Source: Bacteriovorax stolpii (lineage in GTDB: Bacteria > Bdellovibrionota > Bacteriovoracia > Bacteriovoracales > Bacteriovoracaceae). Taken from it: DNA of 64,000 nt. Shown one piece after another: positions 55,167 to 64,000 of the stretch. The translations under genes and the position numbers were made by a program. Below the pieces are notes generated by a model, which saw only the letters and a program-made list of their open reading frames with translations, searched no databases and had not been told where the DNA came from. Each line of letters starts with the position of its first letter. Positions within the stretch are counted from its first letter, which is position 1. Location: the NCBI GenBank assembly GCA_945905815.1, contig CAMDQH010000006.1, forward strand, positions 1 to 64,000. The letters are read 5' to 3'.

Positions 55167-55505
55167 ATGCATACCATAGATGGTGTTTGGTTATCTATAA
55201 CTGACTATTCAGTATATAAGAAGGTGTCGATTTCAACAATTCGACGTCACATAAAGACCAATGTAATTAAGCATAAAGAGGAAGACGGTAAGTATTTCAT
55301 TTATCTCGCGAATTCAGGCCGAATAAAATTAAAAGAAGAAGAAGAAATACTAAGAGTTAAACTTGAAAACGAACTATATAAATCTCAGATTAGACAGTTA
55401 CGTGAAGAAAATATGGGACTACGTATGCTTGTAGATCTTTATGAAAATAATAATTCGGATTTTTATAAATCGGCTGAACCACCAGAGTTACCAAAGTACA
55501 TATGA
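55167..55505 (+). CDS. Small HTH-like protein with C-terminal coiled coil
   Basis: WLSITDYSVYKKVSISTIRRHIKTNVIKHKEEDGKYFI resembles a MerR/excisionase-like HTH; charged helix after it. Confidence 0.55.
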   Translation: MHTIDGVWLSITDYSVYKKVSISTIRRHIKTNVIKHKEEDGKYFIYLANSGRIKLKEEEEILRVKLENELYKSQIRQLREENMGLRMLVDLYENNNSDFYKSAEPPELPKYI

Positions 55506-56962
55506 AATTTATTCTGCTTTTAGTTCTAATCTTTCCTATACATGTATTCGCTCAATCTTCAATGAGGCGTTGCACACTTCTGCCAATAACCGACAGTGTG
55601 GGGGGAGCGATTGCTTTTAAAGTATTTGAAAATGTAGAAAATCAATTAAAGAAAAGTAATTGGTGTACTTACGTTTCCAACTCCGGACTGATTAATATTT
55701 TTAGTCGCTACCGGGAAAATTTATCTCAATATCTAAAACAAAAAGAAGTTTTAAAAACAGTTGCAGAAAAATTGCAGGTTGGATCAATTATAAGAGTTGC
55801 CCTCGTAAACGAGATTAAAGGTGTTGAAATCCTGCTTGAAGTTTATGGCGACGATGGGGAAGATTTATATTTTAGTGAAAAAAAATTGGTTGCTACAGAT
55901 GAAATTGAAACGATATCGCAGAATGTAACAAATTGGCTGGATACTTATTCAAAAACCATTCCATATGACGCCAAAATAAATGGCATTTTAGGGGAACAAA
56001 TAACATTAGATGTGGGCAAGGGGTACCCTATTCAAATTGGTCAAAGTTTTGTTGTGAAAAGACCGATAGGAAAAAAGAAACATCCACTTCTAAAGAAAAT
56101 TGTAGACTGGGAAACAGAAGTGCTTGCCGAGGGTAAAGTCTTTAATATTTCTGATAACCAAGCATTGGGTATGGTTAAGGTCTATAAATCTAGTAGCAAA
56201 TTAGTATCCGGTGACTGGGTAAGACTTGAAACATTTAAACAAGATGCTTTTACAGAAAAAAGTTTTGAAGATAAAAAAGACGAGGAACCAGGAACTCTTG
56301 GCATTGTATCAATCGCGGTATTTGGTACTTCCTCTAGCGTTGATACAGTTACACCAACGGGATCTAAAAGGATGATTGGTAATCTTTTTGGATTTGATTT
56401 TCGGGGAGAAGGCTGGATTACTAGACAATACTTTGCTGCTCTTGAAATTGCACGTTCACTTGGCAAACTTTCAGATGTATCAGGCAATCCAGATAAAACA
56501 TCATTAAATTCTCAATTTGGAGTTTTTAAACTAACGGGTGGTTATAAATATTTACCACTTGGATTCTTTTATGGGCCTCAAATAGATATTTACGCCGGAT
56601 ATGCTAGTTATACTTTTGATTTAGATTATTCAGCTACTGATGGTTTTGGTAAAGGAACCATTTCAGGGATTCTATTAGGTGTTACCGCCAATATACCAAT
56701 AAACCGCGAATATAGATTTATGGTGCAAGCTGACTTTCTTCCATTTCCTAGTTTTGAAGACAGTGATTCTATGTATGGAGGTGCTTCTAGTGTATCTGCT
56801 ATGGATCTAGAAATTGGCGTTAAATACAATTACACGCCACGAATGACACTAGATGGCTCGATTGAAACTCTCGCAGGGAAGGCCAAATTCAGTGGTGCTT
56901 TAAAAGAAATATCATACCACGACAATATCAAATTAAAATTCGGTGCTTCCTTTAATTATTGA
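55502..56962 (+). CDS. Outer-membrane/periplasmic protein with FlgT-like features and C-terminal beta-barrel-like half
   Basis: Signal peptide; alternating hydrophobic C-terminal strands; ATGA overlap with upstream gene. Confidence 0.55.
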   Translation: MKFILLLVLIFPIHVFAQSSMRRCTLLPITDSVGGAIAFKVFENVENQLKKSNWCTYVSNSGLINIFSRYRENLSQYLKQKEVLKTVAEKLQVGSIIRVALVNEIKGVEILLEVYGDDGEDLYFSEKKLVATDEIETISQNVTNWLDTYSKTIPYDAKINGILGEQITLDVGKGYPIQIGQSFVVKRPIGKKKHPLLKKIVDWETEVLAEGKVFNISDNQALGMVKVYKSSSKLVSGDWVRLETFKQDAFTEKSFEDKKDEEPGTLGIVSIAVFGTSSSVDTVTPTGSKRMIGNLFGFDFRGEGWITRQYFAALEIARSLGKLSDVSGNPDKTSLNSQFGVFKLTGGYKYLPLGFFYGPQIDIYAGYASYTFDLDYSATDGFGKGTISGILLGVTANIPINREYRFMVQADFLPFPSFEDSDSMYGGASSVSAMDLEIGVKYNYTPRMTLDGSIETLAGKAKFSGALKEISYHDNIKLKFGASFNY

Positions 56963-56987
56963 TTAACGAAGCCTATAATTAAGCTCC

Positions 56988-58883
56988 ATGAAAAAAAATC
57001 AAATACAGGAATTAGAGAAACTCATTCTTCATCATAAAGAGCTATATTACCGTGGCAAAGCGGAAATCACGGATGAAGCTTACGACAAACTTGAAACCGA
57101 ACTAAAAAAAATCGATCCTTCTAATCCTGTCTTGAAACTAATTGGTCATATGCAGCTGGATACCAATCTTAAAGTTGCCCACCAAAAAAAAATGCTGTCA
57201 TTAGACAAAACGTATGATGAAAAAGATTTAGCTCAATGGATAGATAAGAAAGACGTTATTAGTATTTATAAAATAGATGGTTCTAGTTGTTCACTCATAT
57301 ACAAGGACGGACACCTTGCAATGGCGAAAACACGTGGTGACGGGCAGTTTGGTGAAAACATCACCAAAAAAGCCATGTTTATAACAGATATCCCAAAGTG
57401 GATTCCTATGAACGAAGAAATTGAAGTCAGGGGTGAAATATTCTGTGTCGAAGTAAACTTTTTTCATCTCTCAAAAGCAATGGAGGAAATGGGCCTAGAG
57501 AAGCCGGCCTCACAAAGAAATATAGTTGCTGGATTATTGGGTCGAAAAGAGAATATACAACTTGCCAGTTATTTAAGTTTTAAAGCTTTTGATATAATCA
57601 GTAATAAAAAACATACGAAAGAAAGACAGAAGCTTGAAGATTTAAAGATTCTTGGATTTGATGTTCCAGAAGTTGAAGTTCACACAGATTATAAAAGTGT
57701 GGAAAAAAGAATTCAGGAAGCCAAAGAGTTCATGGTTAAAGGTGAATATTTGGTGGATGGACTTGTATTTGTATATGACGATCTAAAACTTCATACAGAA
57801 CTAGGGGAAACTTCCCATCACCCGCGCTATAAAATGGCTTTTAAATTCGCTGGAGATACAAAGGTAACAGAAATCAATGATATTGAATGGGGCGTTTCAA
57901 GAAATGGCATCTTAACACCTGTTGCTTTAGTTAAACCGGTGGAATTATCCGGCGCCATGATTTCCAGAGTAACCTTGCATAACTTTGGACTTGTTCAAAA
58001 TTATGAGCTCAAGCAAGGCGACAAAATTGAAATTATTCGATCTGGTGAAGTTATTCCCAAATTTTTAGGAATTGTAGAAAAATCCAAAAGGGAATTTACA
58101 TATCCAACGAAATGCCCAAGCTGTAATAGTAAACTTGTTATTCAAGATATTTGGTTATTTTGTGAAAATGATAAATGTCACGCAAAAGTAAAAGAAGAAA
58201 TTCTTAATTATATTCAAAAAGCCGGAATAGATGATTTATCTGACAAGAGGCTAGACGAAATGATGAGCAAAGGTTTGGTTGAGACGATCCCAGATCTTTA
58301 TAAATTGGAATTGGAAAATTTTCTTCTTCTAGATAAGGTAAAAGAAAAGCTAGCCACTAAAATTTATGAGAACATACAAAAATCAAAAGAACAGTCTCTT
58401 GCCCAATTCATATCTGCTATAGGTGTGGAGGGCGTTTCAATAACAAAAAGCGAAAAAATCATCTCACAGGGCTACAATACTCTGGATAAAATTCTTTCAC
58501 TAGACCTTGAGAAAATGCAAAAAATTGAAAGTTTTGCAGAGAAATCATCACAGACGTTTCTTGATTCCATAAAGAATAAAACATCATTAATTAACGAACT
58601 TCTAAACGCAGGGATTAAAGTCAAGGCAGACGAAATCAGTTCGGGAGAAGGTCCGCTAAAAGACATGAAGTTTTGTATAACTGGTGAATTAAGCATGGGC
58701 AGAACAGAGTTTGAAAGACTGATTAAGAAAAAAGGTGGCGTGATGGTGAGTTCAGTTTCAAAAAACACCAGTTTTCTTATCACTAATGAAACAGAAAGCT
58801 CATCTAGTAAATTTGTGAAGGCCAAAGACCTTGGTATTCCGATAATAAGTGAAAAGAAGCTTTTACAAATGATCGAGGGATAA
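56988..58883 (+). CDS. ligA: NAD-dependent DNA ligase, divergent
   Basis: YKIDGSS active site, TRGDGQFGENIT, Cys4 zinc finger, C-terminal BRCT. Confidence 0.92.
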   Translation: MKKNQIQELEKLILHHKELYYRGKAEITDEAYDKLETELKKIDPSNPVLKLIGHMQLDTNLKVAHQKKMLSLDKTYDEKDLAQWIDKKDVISIYKIDGSSCSLIYKDGHLAMAKTRGDGQFGENITKKAMFITDIPKWIPMNEEIEVRGEIFCVEVNFFHLSKAMEEMGLEKPASQRNIVAGLLGRKENIQLASYLSFKAFDIISNKKHTKERQKLEDLKILGFDVPEVEVHTDYKSVEKRIQEAKEFMVKGEYLVDGLVFVYDDLKLHTELGETSHHPRYKMAFKFAGDTKVTEINDIEWGVSRNGILTPVALVKPVELSGAMISRVTLHNFGLVQNYELKQGDKIEIIRSGEVIPKFLGIVEKSKREFTYPTKCPSCNSKLVIQDIWLFCENDKCHAKVKEEILNYIQKAGIDDLSDKRLDEMMSKGLVETIPDLYKLELENFLLLDKVKEKLATKIYENIQKSKEQSLAQFISAIGVEGVSITKSEKIISQGYNTLDKILSLDLEKMQKIESFAEKSSQTFLDSIKNKTSLINELLNAGIKVKADEISSGEGPLKDMKFCITGELSMGRTEFERLIKKKGGVMVSSVSKNTSFLITNETESSSSKFVKAKDLGIPIISEKKLLQMIEG

Positions 58884-58884
58884 C

Positions 58885-60255
58885 ATGGCCAAAATTAAAA
58901 CGACTTTCACGTGTCAGGAATGCGGATATCAATCGGCAAAGTGGCTTGGAAAATGTCCTGAATGTAATCAATGGAATTCTTTTAGTGAAGAAGCCACTTT
59001 CAAAGAAAGCAAAGCTGCTCCGAAATCTATAGCTGGCAGAGAAACTAAACCTAAGACAATAAGTCAAATTGATCATGAAAATGTTGAACGCTATCAGACA
59101 AAGATTGGGGAATTTGATCGGGTTATGGGTGGTGGTGTAACTTTAGGTTCACTTACTTTAATTGGTGGTGAACCAGGAATTGGTAAATCCACACTTTTAA
59201 TGGAAGTTTGTGGAAAACTTTTAACTGAATATGGAAAAGAGCGAATTTTATATGTAAGTGGAGAGGAATCCGAGTCTCAAATTGCTCAACGCTCAAAACG
59301 ACTTGGTGTGAATAACGAGAATTTTTACATTTACAATGAGACCAATTGGCAGAAAATCCTCGAACAGGTAAAGAAATTAAATCCAAAATTCTTGGTTATT
59401 GACTCGATTCAAACAACTCATTCTAGTAACGTAGACTCTGCTGCAGGGACACTGACTCAAATCAGAGAAGTTACTTATGAGATGATGAATTACGCTAAAT
59501 CATATGACCTAACCTGCTTTATTATCGGCCACGTAACAAAAGATGGGCAAATTGCGGGCCCTAAGGTTTTAGAACATATGGTGGATACGGTAATATATTT
59601 TGAAGGTGATCAACTCGGCCAATACCGAATGTTACGAGTTATGAAAAATCGCTTTGGGAATACTAATGAAGTTGGAATTTTTGAAATGCAAGAGAAGGGT
59701 CTATTAGAAATAAAGAATCCTTCACAATATTTCCTGGAACAATCTCTTCCTGGATCATTCGGAAGATCTATCACGTGTATTCTTGAAGGAAGTCGGTCAC
59801 TATTCGTGGAAATCCAGGCATTAGTTGTTGAAAATAAATTTGCTGTTGGACGTAGAACAACTCAGGGGTTAGATACAAATCGAGTTGCTCTTTTAGTTGC
59901 CGTTATTGATAAATATTTAGGAATTCCACTTTCTTATAATGATATTTATGTAAATGTCGTTGGTGGTATGAAGCTTACTACTCGAGAAAATGATTTATCT
60001 GTTATTGCTTCATTATTAAGCTCATATTACGCAATTCCAATCGCAAATGACACGTTGTTTTTAGGAGAAGTTGGGTTAACTGGAGAAGTAAGATCCGTAC
60101 CAATGATGGAAATGAGATTGAAAGAAGTTGCCCAAATGAATTACAAACGGGTCATTACTTCGAAAAGAGCAGCTGATGATCTTAAAGGTAAGTATAAAGT
60201 TGAACTCATTGGTATAACGAAGGCAAGCGAGCTCAAGGATTTACTGTTTAAATAA
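58885..60255 (+). CDS. radA: DNA repair protein RadA
   Basis: CQECGYQSAKWLGKCPECNQWNS zinc finger; GGEPGIGKSTLLMEV; KNRFG motif. Confidence 0.97.
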   Translation: MAKIKTTFTCQECGYQSAKWLGKCPECNQWNSFSEEATFKESKAAPKSIAGRETKPKTISQIDHENVERYQTKIGEFDRVMGGGVTLGSLTLIGGEPGIGKSTLLMEVCGKLLTEYGKERILYVSGEESESQIAQRSKRLGVNNENFYIYNETNWQKILEQVKKLNPKFLVIDSIQTTHSSNVDSAAGTLTQIREVTYEMMNYAKSYDLTCFIIGHVTKDGQIAGPKVLEHMVDTVIYFEGDQLGQYRMLRVMKNRFGNTNEVGIFEMQEKGLLEIKNPSQYFLEQSLPGSFGRSITCILEGSRSLFVEIQALVVENKFAVGRRTTQGLDTNRVALLVAVIDKYLGIPLSYNDIYVNVVGGMKLTTRENDLSVIASLLSSYYAIPIANDTLFLGEVGLTGEVRSVPMMEMRLKEVAQMNYKRVITSKRAADDLKGKYKVELIGITKASELKDLLFK

Positions 60256-61752
60256 TTAAAGAAAAAGCCTTTTGATTGATGAATCCCAAAGATCTTTTTT
60301 CTTTGGGTAATAACTATTTTTTTCTGGTTTAAATTCTTTCTGCAGCTTCCAGTGACGACCCAGGTCCTGAATACCAATTTCACCTCTACTTACCATTGCT
60401 CCCATGGCAACTCCGAATGCGGTAGTATCAATAACTTCTGGTCGAAGAATAATTTTTTGTGAAAAATTGGCCTGTATTTGCATGAGAAGTTCGTTTGCTG
60501 CTGCTCCACCATCAACACGAATATCATTTAATTGTGAAAAATCTTTCTTAAAACTTGAAACAGAATCATTAACAGATAATGCAATTCCTTCAAGGCAGGC
60601 TCGGGCAATATGTGATGTTTGTGTTCCACGAGTCAGCCCTAATATAGCTGCCTTGGCTTCGGAATTCCAATACGGAGTTCCAATGCCGGTAAAAAAAGGC
60701 ATGAACAAAACGTCTTCCATTTGAGAAAGATCTTTAACATCATTTGCAAGATCTTCGACTTCACCAGATGACTTAATTGTTTTTAAATTATCTCGAAGCC
60801 ATTGTACTGCGGCACCTGCAACATAGGCAGCACCCTCAAGAGCATAAACCTTCCTACCTTTATGAAAGTAGGCTGCCGTAGTTAATAGTCCTGTTTGAGA
60901 ATGAATAATCTTCTCTCCAGTGTTTAAGAGTAAAAATGCCCCAGTGCCATAAGTACATTTTATATCACCGACGTTAACACAGGCCTGACCAAATAGTGCA
61001 GCTTGCTGATCTCCCAAAATAGAAAGTATAGGAATCCCATCAGGAAGAAATGAGCAACCTTGAGTAGTACCAAAGTCAGTAAAAGATTCTTTTATTTCAG
61101 GAAGAAACTTTTTATCAATTTCAAAAAAAGCTAAGAGATCATTGTCCCAATTAAAAGTTTCTAAATTCATAAGCATTGTCCGAGAGGCATTAGATGCTTC
61201 CGTTGCAAAACTTTTCCCATTGGTTAAGCGATAAAGCAGAAAGGTGTCGACCGTTGACATCAGGAGGTCGCCGCGATCTGCTGCGGCTTTTACTGCTGGA
61301 ACATTGTCTAGAAACCACCGCATTTTGGTTCCCGAAAAATATGGGTCAAGAGGAAGACCAGTTTTTTTCTGACAAACTTTTTTATACTCTTCACGGCGCT
61401 CATCACAGTAGTGAGCGGTTCTGCGATCCTGCCAAACAATTGCGTGATGTAGAGGCTTTCCTTGTTTATCGTAGGCGCAGGTTGTTTCTCGCTGATTAGT
61501 TATACCTATTGCCAGGATTTTTTTTCCATCGACGTTTTGACGCTTCATTAGGGTTTCGATTGATTTTGAAACGGAATTCCAAATATCATCGAGATTATGT
61601 TCAACCCAAGAAGGTTTAGGAAAAATTTGTGGGTAATCTATTTTTTCTTTATCAATTACTTTGAAGGTTTTTGCATCAATTAATAGAGAGGTAGAACCAG
61701 TTGTGCCCTGATCGATGGCCAATAAATAATTCATGAAGCATCCTTGTTTCAA
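60256..61752 (-). CDS. glpK: Glycerol kinase
   Basis: LAIDQGTTGSTSLLID; TNQRETTCAYDKQGKPLHHAIVWQDRRT; CTYGTGAFLLLNTG. Confidence 0.96.
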   Translation of the reverse strand: MKQGCFMNYLLAIDQGTTGSTSLLIDAKTFKVIDKEKIDYPQIFPKPSWVEHNLDDIWNSVSKSIETLMKRQNVDGKKILAIGITNQRETTCAYDKQGKPLHHAIVWQDRRTAHYCDERREEYKKVCQKKTGLPLDPYFSGTKMRWFLDNVPAVKAAADRGDLLMSTVDTFLLYRLTNGKSFATEASNASRTMLMNLETFNWDNDLLAFFEIDKKFLPEIKESFTDFGTTQGCSFLPDGIPILSILGDQQAALFGQACVNVGDIKCTYGTGAFLLLNTGEKIIHSQTGLLTTAAYFHKGRKVYALEGAAYVAGAAVQWLRDNLKTIKSSGEVEDLANDVKDLSQMEDVLFMPFFTGIGTPYWNSEAKAAILGLTRGTQTSHIARACLEGIALSVNDSVSSFKKDFSQLNDIRVDGGAAANELLMQIQANFSQKIILRPEVIDTTAFGVAMGAMVSRGEIGIQDLGRHWKLQKEFKPEKNSYYPKKKDLWDSSIKRLFL

Positions 61753-61757
61753 AAATT

Positions 61758-62006
61758 TTAATCTAAAGTGACCTGTTTAACAGGACTTGGTGGGTTGGCC
61801 CTGTTTGGGTGTCCGTCGTTAATGACTAAATTCACACAATGTGTCCAATATTTGCCAACAAATGTATTCATGGTGGAAACAAACGCATATGAAATACTGG
61901 AAACAACAGCAAGTAGCAGAACAAATTCTACTAAAGTTTGCCCTTTCTGGTTAATCCATTTGGAGCATTTCATTCTAAATAATGGCAGTCTCTTCCTTAA
62001 CTTCAT
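61758..62006 (-). CDS. Flp/TadE-like prepilin-type small protein
   Basis: NQKGQTLVEFVLLLAVVSSISYAFVS resembles a class III/Flp prepilin cleavage region; start uncertain (62006 or 61973). Confidence 0.55.
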   Translation of the reverse strand: MKLRKRLPLFRMKCSKWINQKGQTLVEFVLLLAVVSSISYAFVSTMNTFVGKYWTHCVNLVINDGHPNRANPPSPVKQVTLD

Positions 62007-62040
62007 AATTCGAAAAAAATAGGTTATGATTGGCCCTGTT

Positions 62041-62610
62041 ATGGGTAAAAGACCAATTAAAAAATATATTCCTATCCTCCTGTTTATTATGGCATTTAGT
62101 GGATTTCTTTCCACACAAATCCTTTGGGATACATATCATCTTAACGCGGAACAAGTGGATCAAGATAAACAAAAGTACTCTGTTTATGAATCCGTATTCC
62201 AAGGCCTTAAATTAACTACAACTAAAAGTAGGAGTATTGAACTCAAGAATTTAAAAGAGCCAATTGTCCTACTTAATTTCTGGGCATCCTGGTGCGTACC
62301 CTGCTTAAAAGAGCTTCCAAGCCTGGTCAAGTTTCAGGGCAAATTTGAGGGAAGGGTAAAAGTAATTGGAATAAATGGCGACGAAGAAAATCCAATCGAA
62401 ATGGTAAATAAAATAGAGAAAAAATATAAGCTTAATTTTGAATCAGCCACAGATATTAATAGCGAAATTTCAAGCAAATTCTTAATTGGAACCTATCCAA
62501 TTTCAATCATCTTCCATAAAGGTAAGGTGATTTATTTTAGTAAGACTATTCATGATTTCATGGATGATAAATTTATTTCTCTCATAGAGTCAGAACTTAA
62601 GGCAAACTAA
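62041..62610 (+). CDS. TlpA/ResA-like thioredoxin-fold protein
   Basis: VLLNFWASWCVPCLKELPSLVKF; N-terminal TM anchor. Confidence 0.9.
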   Translation: MGKRPIKKYIPILLFIMAFSGFLSTQILWDTYHLNAEQVDQDKQKYSVYESVFQGLKLTTTKSRSIELKNLKEPIVLLNFWASWCVPCLKELPSLVKFQGKFEGRVKVIGINGDEENPIEMVNKIEKKYKLNFESATDINSEISSKFLIGTYPISIIFHKGKVIYFSKTIHDFMDDKFISLIESELKAN

Positions 62611-63811
62611 CGGAAAAATTTCTTCCCCAGTTATACGTAATATGAGAAATGGATTCCGCTTTAAACAATGAAAAACGGGCCTTCATACCTGGAACAAGAA
62701 CACCTTGATCCATCTTTCCTAAAGAGTGTGAAGCGTTATAAGTGATAGCACACCAAAGTTCAGCTTGATTGATCTTTAGCTGAGCCGCCGAAATAGAAGC
62801 AATTAAAAGTAAATTATCACAGTGGCATGATCCAGGGTTGTAATCTGAGGCAATGGCCACTTTTACACCTGCATCTAGCATTTTCCTAGATGGGGCCAAG
62901 ATTTTACCCAGAAAAAATGCTGTGCCAGGAAGAAGAGTTGCTACTGTTGCCGAATGTGCGAGTTTAGCTATTCCATCATCTGAAATTTTAAGCAAATGAT
63001 CAGCACTTAAGGCCGAAAATGAAGCAGCGATTTCTGCGCCACCATTGGTATTTAATTCATCTGCATGAATCTTGCGTGGAATACCCAAGTCTAGCGCAAG
63101 TTGAAATAATTCCCGAGTGTCTTCTGCCGTGAAATAGTTTTTCTCATGAAAAATATCAACGGCATCAATAATGTTAAGCGGAGCAAGTTCTTTTAATAAA
63201 GGCAATACAACTTGTTTAACATAATCAGCAGAAGATGAAAATTCTTTGGGAACGTCATGTGCTGCAAGATAGGTGTTGAAAATCTGAATTTGGGGAGAAA
63301 AATGTTTTTTAAGACGGGCTATAACTAATGAGATTTCTTTTTCTTTCTCAAAATTGAGCCCATATCCAGATTTAATTTCTATTGTCCCAATTCCATAAGA
63401 ATATAATCTTTGAATTCGTTCACGGGCCAATTCAAAAAGTGCTTCATTGCCAGCATTTTGAGTTTCTTTCATTGTAAGAAGAATTCCGCCTCCTCGTTTT
63501 GCAATCTCTTCATATGGAATACCATTTAAACGATCTGCATATTCTTTGGCACGATCCCCACCAAATACGAGATGAGTATGGGAATCAACGATTTCTGGGG
63601 TTAGAACGTGGTCTTTAAGCGACATAAAAGGAAGAGATTTATATTGCTCTGGCATTTCTCCTGTGTGTCCAACCCATAAGATCATTTTATCATCAAAAAC
63701 GATAGCACCATCAGTAATGATACTTAAATCTTCCGGATTAAGTTTTCGTCCATCTTTAAGATGGGCCTTTTTTAAAGTAAGAATTTCATTTATATGAATA
63801 TAAGCTTTCAA
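62597..63811 (-). CDS. hutI: Imidazolonepropionase
   Basis: [55 protein letters not shown]. Confidence 0.95.
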   Translation of the reverse strand: MKAYIHINEILTLKKAHLKDGRKLNPEDLSIITDGAIVFDDKMILWVGHTGEMPEQYKSLPFMSLKDHVLTPEIVDSHTHLVFGGDRAKEYADRLNGIPYEEIAKRGGGILLTMKETQNAGNEALFELARERIQRLYSYGIGTIEIKSGYGLNFEKEKEISLVIARLKKHFSPQIQIFNTYLAAHDVPKEFSSSADYVKQVVLPLLKELAPLNIIDAVDIFHEKNYFTAEDTRELFQLALDLGIPRKIHADELNTNGGAEIAASFSALSADHLLKISDDGIAKLAHSATVATLLPGTAFFLGKILAPSRKMLDAGVKVAIASDYNPGSCHCDNLLLIASISAAQLKINQAELWCAITYNASHSLGKMDQGVLVPGMKARFSLFKAESISHITYNWGRNFSVSLP

Positions 63812-64000
63812 AGTGATGGAAACTTTATTTTAGTTTCTGCCTTCTTCGCGATATCCAATGAAATGTCATAACCCGCATCTGCGTGGCGTACAATTCCCAT
63901 TCCTGAGTCTGAGTTAAGTACACGTGATAGGCGAATATCCATTTCAGCAGTTCCGTCACACACTATAACCATTCCAGAATGCTGAGAGAAACCCATTCCA
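63808..64000 (-). CDS. hutU: Urocanate hydratase, C-terminal fragment (gene continues past window)
   Basis: [25 protein letters not shown]; overlaps hutI start by 4 bp. Confidence 0.88.
   Translation of the reverse strand, partial: GMGFSQHSGMVIVCDGTAEMDIRLSRVLNSDSGMGIVRHADAGYDISLDIAKKAETKIKFPSL

Noticed and set aside
58472-58825. 117-aa minus-strand ORF antisense to ligA BRCT region
   Set aside because: Shadow ORF.
60404-60724. 106-aa plus-strand ORF antisense to glpK
   Set aside because: Shadow ORF; no signal or family.

Overview
This is an AT-rich, gene-dense chromosomal window centred on a probable replication origin. The layout resembles a Bdellovibrionota/Bacteriovoracales-type predator (inference from gene content; no database search was run). 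Left of the origin, on the minus strand, are dnaA-[oriC]-dnaN-recF-gyrB-gyrA, a TPR lipoprotein, AtpZ/AtpI-like ORFs, atpB-atpE, a nuo block (A,H,J,K,L,M,N), a GYF_2/TPR protein, and serS followed by two tRNA-Ser genes. An inserted plus-strand block carries mfd, two PPIases, a pdxA-like gene and uvrA. Right of the origin, on the plus strand, are rpmH-rnpA-yidD-yidC-mnmE-mnmG-rsmG-parA-parB-bactofilin-atpF'-atpF-atpH-atpA-atpG-atpD-atpC. The right end carries cell-envelope genes, ligA, radA, glpK, tlpA, hutI and hutU. There is no CRISPR array, phage or obvious transposase. The signals that ordinary annotation does not explain are: (1) a 16-bp dyad, GSYCCTATAGRDCCAA, found five times on the plus strand between 36.9 and 50.4 kb, interleaved with two perfect parS sites, crossing coding and intergenic DNA; (2) a 241-bp nested inverted-repeat element exactly filling the space between the uvrA stop codon and the atpE terminator, flanked by a possible AATAA duplication; (3) a nuo cluster with all seven membrane-arm genes and no peripheral-arm genes; (4) an ATP synthase split across the origin; (5) serS followed directly by two tRNA-Ser genes and one shared terminator.
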